Both the position numbers and the translations under genes were made by a program. Positions 57,345 through 64,000 of a stretch of 64,000 nucleotides of DNA are shown here, one piece after another (within the stretch, counting starts at the first letter, position 1; each line of letters starts with the position of its first letter). The DNA is taken from the NCBI GenBank assembly GCA_035578175.1, contig JAQMRL010000011.1:2119501-2183500 (forward strand). The letters run 5' to 3'. Under the pieces are notes generated by a model that was given only the letters and a program-made list of their open reading frames with translations, had not been told where the DNA came from and did no database searches. This stretch comes from Catonia carolina. Taxonomy: Eukaryota > Arthropoda > Insecta > Hemiptera > Achilidae.

Positions 57345-57562
57345 AACATGTTTGATTCTACTAGCAGTAGCAGGTGAGAAAAGGTCACGTGATTGACTAG
57401 CTTGGTATGAACGTTGCTTACTAGCGCTAGTAGGGGAGAAAAGGTCACGTGATTGACTAGCCCTAGTAAACTAGCTTGGTGCAAACGTTGCTTACTAGCG
57501 CTAGTAGGGGAGAAAAGGTCACAATTGTCTAACGCTAGTAAACTAGCTCGGTGTGAACGTTT
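57345..57562 (+). repeat. Tandem array, ~73 bp unit x3
   Basis: Units contain 'ttactagcgctagtagggga', 'gaaaaggtcacgtgattgac' and 'taaactagcttggtg' in order. Unit 1 (about 57345-57413) is shorter and diverged, unit 2 spans 57414-57487, and unit 3 (57488-57562) has lost the 'cgtg' of the middle block. The CACGTG E-box-like motif recurs in units 1 and 2. Confidence 0.8.
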
Positions 57563-57625
57563 GGAAAGTTTCTAGTTAGTAATAAGCTGCTAGTACTAGC
57601 AGCTAGTAAACTAACGTCGCGCGTC

Positions 57626-58804
57626 GTGGAAATAGATCTTAAAAAATTCGGTATGTATGCCTAAATATTGTTTAAAATAGAATATAATATGATGTAAAGT
57701 TCTGTGTGAGTATTTTAGGACCACTACTGGACAAAAATCCGTCAGTTTAATTTTGGTTCAATTAATTTATCCCTACAGGTGTAATACATTAAATATTCAC
57801 ATAAAATCCTGCATATATTTCATGAGATTATGACCAGATGATTTCAATTAAAATTGATTTATTTTATTGAAGCATAAACCGTAAAATTATTTGAAAATAT
57901 TTACATAAATCTAATTAAAGTATAGGAATATTCATATGGTACGTATAATTTTTAAGGTGTATTTGTTTTTCAAATGGATTTAGTCCAAAATGTTTTACTT
58001 GTTGTTCAATAAACAGATGATGTCATCTGATGGTTACATTCGAGTTACACGAGCTGGAAATAGGGTTTAATCTTGTGACTATTGTATGTACCAACCGGGA
58101 TATTACCGACGTACGCAAACGTTGTTGATCGAACAGGACGAAAAACAGGGGTATTACGCGTGCCGTGCAGCCGCGTGTGTCTACAGCTGTTCTAATAACT
58201 GTTGTAACGCGACACTTCGAACCTGCCATTACATTGGAATACATGTTTAATCTCTTTTCTATTTACTATATGTACACGCGTTTCTTCTTTCTGGTGATCC
58301 AAACCACGGAACCGTGGTTAGATTGTGGTTATAAGTATATCCCCTATCATTTCTTCGACTAATACCATGGTTACTCCCTCCTTAATATATGTCATTATTC
58401 CACCCTCACGCCAATTTCTTTATCTTATTTTGTAAGCACGTGCTTAAAAAATAAGCATTATCATGAAACTTCGACTTCTAAAACAATAACACCCTAATAC
58501 GATTAGGTTATGGTTTCAAAGTAAATTAAACAGTTTTCAAAATGATATTATTTTATCAAGTTATTCCATTGTAGTAATTAATTATTTTATGTTAGGTAGT
58601 GCATATATTATTTTCCTTCAGGATTTTCAAAGGCGAATGTATTTTTTAATTATGTTATTAGTTCAGTACAAATTAATTTATTAATTATTTTGATTTTTTG
58701 ATTTAGCAACCTAAAAGTTTTTTGCCGCTTCAATATATTGGTTACTAGTGATTACTTTGGGTTATGAAACGCTGGGTTACCATGGTAAACATGTAGTAAT
58801 AATT
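57626..58804. other. Spacer (contains the direct repeat above)
   Basis: Apart from the 58203 repeat nothing is recognised. Confidence 0.45.
58203..58290 (+). repeat. Direct repeat, copy 2
   Basis: Counterpart of 56894-56972, located outside the TIR element. It is followed by a different sequence with an inverted pair 'aaccacggaaccgtggtt' (58301-58320). Confidence 0.85.
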
Positions 58805-58885
58805 TCTACACCCTACCCGTATATCGAACCCGGTACCTTCCGCCTTGTATCCAGTGCATTGACCACTAAGCCACGGAAAGGTTCT
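58805..58885 (-). repeat. tRNA-like SINE head
   Basis: Minus strand: A-box TGGCTTAGTGGTCAATGC and B-box GGGTTCGATATACGG, in an arrangement like the composite-repeat core. The following body ('gtagaaattattactacatg') differs from SINE A and B, so it is a separate family or a diverged composite-repeat core. Not a plausible tRNA gene. Confidence 0.65.
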
Positions 58886-59189
58886 TGAAACAATTTATTG
58901 AATATTTATTATCTTCCAAAAGTTTTTTTAACAAAACCTAAATTTGTTGAATATTTCAAAAACTTTATTTATTCGTTCAAAGTTCCAAGTAGATCCTTAG
59001 ACCAAAAGTTAGATACTTGTAGGTATTTGTATAAAATTCGATTTGTGACAAATAGGCCTTAAAGAAAAATTGCGCATCGCACGTAGAACCTAGTTTTGTA
59101 TTACCTGTATAGGTACGTTTCGTATGGAATAGTTAGCAGAATCCAGAAGTTAAACAACGTGTGTCCAGATTGGAGTTTAACTTTGAGAT

Positions 59190-59315
59190 CCTGGAGAAAA
59201 TGGTCCGATACAGGAATAGATGGTTAGATCATGTCACAATAATGACACGTGAGCGGGCGATCAATACAATAATATCGGAAATAGAAACTTGGTTAGAAAA
59301 AGAGTTAGTTTGAAG
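59190..59315 (+). pseudogene. Possible LINE C-terminal scrap
   Basis: Reads 'EILEKMVRYRNRWLDHVTIM' and 'TRERAINTI' before a stop. The 'RNRWLDHVxxM' block resembles the 'RWxxHVxRM' motif in LINE C-termini. No other block supports it. Confidence 0.35.
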
Positions 59316-60174
59316 CTGGTATAAAGTAGGTTCAATTTATTAAGACAGTATTGTTTAAGAGGGAATTTTTTTATTATTATTGCACTGCATTCGTTATCAC
59401 TGGAGAGATTTTTTCATAATTTTGTAAATTAGCATATCAGCTGTTTAAAACAATAATAGAATTACTTAAACCTCCTATTACAAGATTTTGTAGTTACCAT
59501 TGTTGAACATATTTAAATCGTTCTGAAAACTTTATTTTTAATCAATAATGTAAAATACTTTGTGTGAGATAAATAAACTTTTTAATTTACATATGTTATG
59601 TAATGTTACGCTATGAATTACAATAATAATAAAAATTAAAATTTGTAATAAAATCATTTAAAAAATTGTAGGGGATTTTTATTTCAACCAGCGAAATTGT
59701 TTTTAAAAAAATCTAAAATATCCCTCCGGGGGAAAGTTACTATCTTCATAATTTTAAACATCTGTAGGTGTAACCGCTAATCCATAAGCAGTTGAAGTAG
59801 TTACAAAATTTTAGTTGTACTGTTACGTACACCTTAGAAATTTGAACTCAACGATAAAAAATAACTAATTACCTATTTACGAAAATTGTTTACTAGCTAA
59901 GAAAAATTTTGTACTTATTATGACTAGGTACTTGTTACGTGTTCACTCGTACTTTTCAAAAACATTTAATTCTACAAAACTCACACTCTTTAAAACTGAA
60001 CTCAGTTTTAAAAATTGACGAAATTTGTTTGTTTCTCTTTGTCGACGCTCAGAGAAGGATGTCAAACGGATTGATGTTAAACAGCTGTGAGGTTGTTTTT
60101 CTTTTAAAAATACGCCCGACTGGTTTTTAATTACTAATGTAGATGATAAGAATAAAATATGAATGATGAAAAAT

Positions 60175-60258
60175 ATCATACCTGACCAGGAATCGAACCC
60201 GGGACACTAGCACAGAAGTAAGTTTCGCTGACCACTACACTACGTGCTCTGAGGTTAG
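60175..60258 (-). repeat. SINE A, partial copy
   Basis: Minus strand: 'gtagtgtagtggtcagcg' (A-box region) and GGTTCGATTCC (B-box), then 'tggtcaggtatgatatttt' as in the family. The tail beyond about 60150 decays into AT sequence. Confidence 0.8.
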
Positions 60259-61020
60259 ACTAATAATAAATTTAACAAATTAATAAATATTAATGAACTT
60301 AAATATAGTTTTTTATAAGCATAAATGTAAAACCGCACTCGATTGAAGTTCACTATAAAATAATTAGCGTGTGATTATTGTTCATGTGGGTACATTGCTG
60401 ACTTGATGTGGGTAACAGTGATGATTATTGTCCACCACGATAGCGGTTGTCCGCTAATGGTGTGTATAACTGACATGTGTCGACCACAATGTCCACTTTT
60501 AATTTCACACATCTTTAAAACCCGGATTTCAAAATGGGAAATGAAAAGCTTTCATATGAAGACACGTGACCATTAGTGGACAGTGTCCAGTATCCAGTAG
60601 CTAAAGGGTTACACGTGTCCTCAACCCTTTTCTATAAATAAACATATGTGGGTTAGTTATATTATTACAATGTAGATCTTTATATGTAATACCCTCATTC
60701 AGTTCAGGTACTGTACGTATTACAACTCCTACTCAACTTTACAATCCCCCTTCCTTTTATTAGTTACAATAAATATATATTTCCTTTGTCAAATTTTGAA
60801 TAACATGAATTGCTATTGAAAAGTATATATAATTTACTGGAAAATTGATTATTAATTTTCTCAGGATTGGATTTCACACGCAAAATCGTAGTTTAATCTC
60901 AAGTTATTGATACCGACATATTGACCGATATGCCTATTTAGCATCAGCTGTCTCCACCATTTATCGCTTTCATATTATTCCAAATGTGGTGAATCTACTT
61001 GACCATCCAATTTGTTATTT
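60259..61020. other. Spacer
   Basis: A patch at 60400-60620 has repeated 'gtccac'/'gtggac' words and 'acacgtg' motifs on both strands but no clear repeat unit. Confidence 0.4.
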
Positions 61021-61060
61021 CGTATTATTTCCTTCTTCTTTAATTCGAAACAATTTCAGG

Positions 61061-61386
61061 TTTTTTTTTATTCCTAATTTGTTTACGTTGCAATCTGTTC
61101 AATTTAGAACAATAAGCAACCCCATGACCCAATGAGATGAGGATGATGTGTATGACGTGTAAAGGAGGTGTAATCTTGTACAGACCCAGACCGACCATTC
61201 CTGAGAGAGTATAGTTAATTAAACCCCAACCATCAAAGTACACCGGTAACTACTGTCAAGTATTCAAATCCGTATAAAAGTAACTACCTTTACTAGAATT
61301 TGAACCAGGAACCTTCGCCTTCGAAAATCAGCTGTGTACACAGCTGATTTTGGCGACGACTTTACCTCTAGACCAACCCGGTGGGT
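61061..61386 (-). repeat. SINE B, complete copy with target duplication
   Basis: Minus strand: A-box region 'gggttggtctagaggtaaag', a perfect palindrome CAGCTGTGTACACAGCTG, B-box-like GGTTCAAATTC, then the body 'aatactt…cggtgtactttgatgg' and 'ctctcaggaatggtcgg'. The tail 'cattgggtcatggggttgct' ends in an A-run (T-run at 61061-61069). The host motif AATTTCAGG is duplicated at 61052-61060 and 61387-61395, a 9 bp target duplication proving retroposition as a unit of ~325 bp. Confidence 0.92.
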
Positions 61387-61502
61387 AATTTCAGGTTAAT
61401 TTTATAAATATTCTAAAAAAATACTTAAAATTTAATTTTTAACTCATGCAAGCTTGCTAACCCGTATTTCCTTCTTTAATTTTCGAAACAAATTTCAGGT
61501 TA

Positions 61503-61610
61503 CAATTTTCATACGTTACAAAAAAATCATTTCATCCTTCAGTTACAACCCAACGTCGTAACTAATGACCACTGTAGTTAATGTGACGTTAAATAAACAA
61601 AGAAAAAAAA
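61503..61610 (+). repeat. SINE A-like 3' tail with target duplication
   Basis: Begins 'caattttcatacgttac', has 'tcatttcatccttcagttac' and 'atgtgacgttaaa', and ends in an A-rich tail. The 50.3 kb SINE A has 'ttttcattcgttac', 'tcagttcatccttcacc' and 'cggacgttaaaac' at the same places. ATTTCAGGTTA occurs at 61492-61502 and again at 61611-61621, an 11 bp target duplication. The head is missing, so the copy is 5'-truncated at insertion. Confidence 0.75.
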
Positions 61611-61790
61611 ATTTCAGGTTAATTTTATAAAATATTCTCGTGAAATACTTGAAATTTAATTTTTAACTCTTGCAAACTAGATAACCCGTATTTCCTTCTT
61701 CTTTGTTAATTCGAAACAATTTCAGGTTAATTTTATAAATATTCTTAAAATAATACTTCAAATTTAATTTTTAGCTCATTGAATTCTTTA

Positions 61791-62887
61791 CTGTGGTTAC
61801 ATTACGGTATTATATATACCAAAAAGAAATTCATGGTTACGTGGTTTTTATTTTAAAAGTTTTTCTCTTTTCTTACAGTATTTTATCCACAACTGCATAT
61901 TTTTGACTACTAGTGGATGGGATGAAAAATATTAGTGATTGGCATGTAGCAGTCAGTTTTAACTGCTGACATTTAAACAGCTGATTTTTAAAATCAGATG
62001 TTAATTTTTAAAAAAATTATTTTCAAAATTTAGTTTGAATATTTTTTTATATATTTTTTTAAAATTCTGTTTTCATAAAACAAAAATGATTCATATTTAG
62101 AGTAAAAATTTGTTATTAACTCAATCTGTTGGATAATTTAAAAAATAATTTTTCATTTTAATTTATTTATTTGTGGTGAATATGAATTTAATGCAGAAGG
62201 TCGTGGATAATATTGTTTAACAATGAAAATAAAAATTTTAATTTGTAGGTATTTGTATTACCAAACCAAATAGTGTAACGAATCTGTTTTCAGTAGCTAG
62301 TAATTTAAATTTATTAAATAGTTTTTCAGTTAAATTTGAACGTTTTCCACGCGGCTGAGTTTAACCGGACAAGGCCATTGGTTAACGATTCACCCTACTA
62401 GATTGACATTATGACTGTGAGAACATTCAATAGTAAAAATCCGAAAAAACTTTAAAAAAATATACTTTATTAAAACTATTGCTTGTTGATAGTCATGCTT
62501 CAGGGATGTTGCAGATGTTTAAACCAAAAAAGTACTATTCATTATGTTTAAGAGCACAACACTACCCTTTACCTTTTTATAAACATATTTTCTACAATGT
62601 GTTTACGTTAACAGACTTCACAATGAATAATTTTTCAGGAATTCTACATCACCTTGCTTAAGGATAGTTGCGATAAAGTACATCATTAAATCTAAAGGGT
62701 GGATTCTACAGTTATACTGTTGTTTTGAATAAATGAACAAAAATGTATTAAAGCCCTATTATTTGAAAAATATTAGCGTGAAGGTAATTGCTTAGTGAAA
62801 TGGAAAATAGGCAGACATACCGTTGAAATATTTTCCGATTCGAAACACAAAGTATCAGTGGTGTTTGTGATTGATTTTGGTTTAAGG
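61791..62887. other. A+T-rich spacer
   Basis: Nothing recognised. Confidence 0.5.
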
Positions 62888-63031
62888 GCGTAGTAGCCGG
62901 ATGATCATGCGGTCTGTCCATTAATTACGGGGGCTCAGGTCACTCTGCGGAAAACAAATAATTGGAGTAAGGGGGTCACATGGATTCGGGGGTTGGTGGT
63001 GGTAGTTTTCCGCGTGATGAGTCTACTACGC
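62888..63031. repeat. 144 bp inverted-repeat unit
   Basis: The left end 'gcgtagtagccggatgatca' then 'tgcgg' and the right end, reverse complement 'gcgtagtagactcatcacgc' then 'gg', are imperfect inverted repeats. The interior is G-rich ('gggggctcaggtcac', 'gggggttggtggtggtag'). No coding content. It may be a small MITE or an unknown structured unit. Confidence 0.5.
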
Positions 63032-63544
63032 TTGACCGGTGGGCTTTATTAACACATATTCTCTCGCTCTATTCCACATCTCTCTTATACCATGGACATT
63101 ACCGGTTGTCACACAAACAACTCCTGCAGTTATCGTAATTCTTACGGGTCCTGAATCCTGACTGCATTCTGCATCGTGCATCCTGCAACACTGATTCTAG
63201 TACTATTTCCCCTCTTTTTAATTTATAATATGAACTTTTATTTATACTATTTTCCGTTGAACCATGACATAACCTACAACAAATTAATTGCAGTGATTCG
63301 AATGTTTCCAAATCAAATGTCTGTTCATAAACGGTAATTGCATGATTCTTTTATGTAAATCTTTGAACCGAAAAATTTATTTTCATCATGATGTATTGGA
63401 AAATTTCAACAGAATTTAAAAAAAAACACACAAGTGGTTTCATACAAAAGTAACAACAACACATTTATAAACTTTATAACAAGAAAGGTAAAAAAACTTA
63501 AGAGCTAGCTTTCTCTTTTTAAGTCATCTGTTGTTTGGTTTTTA
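63032..63544. other. Spacer
   Basis: Nothing recognised. Confidence 0.4.
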
Positions 63545-64000
63545 GTAAATACTGTCAAAAGAAAAAGACAGGAGGAGGAAAAGGAAGAATAGGGTGAAGA
63601 GGAAGAAAGCAACAGAATGAGGAAAAGGAAGAGAAAAACACGAGAGAACGAAGATAGTAAGAAAGAAACGAAAGAAGAACAAGAGAAATAGGAGAAATAG
63701 ACAAAAGAAAGAAGATAAAATGGAAAGGAAAGCTAAAAGTGAAGAAAGAATAAGAGGGGGAAAAGGAAGTGTGAAGAGGAAGAAAAACAATAGAAGAAGA
63801 AAGAAAGAAAAACGCAAGAAAAGGAAGATGAAAAAAGGAGAGAAACAAGGAAACGTAAAAAGGGTAAAAGAGCAAAAAAATTGGAGGAACAGAAAAAAGA
63901 AAAAAGTAAAAGGAAAGAAAACAGCTAAAAGGGGAGGAAGAATAAAAGGGGGAAAATGAATATAGTACAAAGAGCAAGAAGTAGAAGAAGAAATAAGAGT
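63545..64000 (+). repeat. Polypurine tract (GA-rich, >400 bp)
   Basis: The plus strand is almost all A and G, with only scattered C and T. The long open frames here (two ~140-codon Phe/Leu/Ser-rich frames on the minus strand, a Lys/Arg-rich 79-codon frame on the plus strand) follow from this composition and are not genes. The tract runs to the end of the window. Confidence 0.85.

Larger units (their letters stand above)
56805..57625. mobile_element. TIR element with internal tandem repeats
   Basis: The left end has 'gatgctagtttactagctgc' then 'tagtac'. The right end, reverse-complemented, has 'gacgttagtttactagctgc' then 'tagtac'. Outside these, 'ttttcccgcg' and 'tttccacgacgcgcg' are also similar, so inverted ends of ~40 bp are likely. 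The interior has many 'ctagtaaactagc'/'gctagtag' dyads and a 73 bp tandem array. No transposase. It resembles a hAT-like or other MITE, but the target duplication could not be defined. Confidence 0.65.
61021..61790 (+). repeat. Tandem array (~120 bp unit x3) hosting two SINE insertions
   Basis: The unit runs 'cccgtatttccttcttcttt', 'aattcgaaacaatttcaggt', 'taattttataaatattct', 'acttaaaatttaatttttaa', 'ctcatgcaa'. Unit a starts at 61021 and is split by SINE B. Unit b starts at 61461 and is split by a SINE A-like tail. Unit c runs from about 61684 to 61790 uninterrupted. Removing the insertions restores three clean units. Confidence 0.85.

Noticed and set aside
63542..63977. Two ~140-codon minus-strand frames and a 79-codon plus-strand frame
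   Set aside because: They exist only because the tract is polypurine/polypyrimidine; the products are monotone Phe/Leu/Ser or Lys/Arg runs.
1..64000. Endogenous viral gene, CRISPR array, or LTR retrotransposon
   Set aside because: No gag/protease/integrase-type block, paired LTRs, viral replicase motif or regularly spaced repeat array was seen on either strand.

Overview
This is eukaryotic nuclear DNA, very A+T-rich and almost wholly non-genic. No intact host gene, rRNA, tRNA gene, CRISPR array or operon is visible, and no exon series of a cellular protein could be recognised. The repeat content (decayed mariner, pogo/Tigger-like and Kolobok-like DNA elements, 5'-truncated LINEs of RTE-like, Jockey, R1 and other clades, several tRNA-headed SINEs and MITE-like elements) points to an arthropod, most likely an insect. 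A hemipteran is my guess, at low confidence, because it rests on the general look of the repeats rather than on a diagnostic gene. LAYOUT. 1-10 kb: AT-rich spacer, one copy of a composite repeat with a tRNA-like core (1977-2477), one copy of an abundant unclassified repeat here called D (3806-4084), a string of hairpins including a histone-mRNA-type stem-loop (5107-5343), and a pair of ~80 bp inverted arms (7350-7432 / 9417-9495) enclosing a SINE and a MITE. 10.6-16.1 kb: repeat D split by an internally deleted mariner-like element; an RTE-like LINE with much of its reverse transcriptase; a LINE tail split by a Jockey insertion. 16.1-27.8 kb: tandem repeats, a SINE inside a SINE, a Tigger-like element inside a LINE, a 325 bp foldback, a second Tigger-like element, and AT palindromes. 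27.8-38.6 kb: a decayed mariner (29.7-30.9 kb), two abutting LINE tails beside a MITE, the second composite repeat, and a TTAA-flanked Kolobok-like element. 38.6-51.4 kb: LINE tails, mariner and Tigger transposase remnants, an R1-clade LINE 3' end, and a complete tRNA-derived SINE. 51.4-64 kb: more D copies, a G+C-richer island ending in the same stem-loop module as the 5.1 kb array, a TIR element with 73 bp internal repeats, a tandem array in which two different SINEs entered the same motif, and a polypurine tract. HOW THE PIECES RELATE. Nothing here forms a pathway. The order of events can be read from the nesting: mariner after D, Tigger after LINE, Jockey after LINE, SINE A after SINE B, and SINE B plus a SINE A-like tail after a tandem array. 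All coding remnants carry frameshifts, stops or truncations, so mobilisation would need enzymes encoded elsewhere. The most unusual signal is the pair of repeats at 5.1 kb and 55.0 kb that share an identical histone-type hairpin and a terminal hairpin module.
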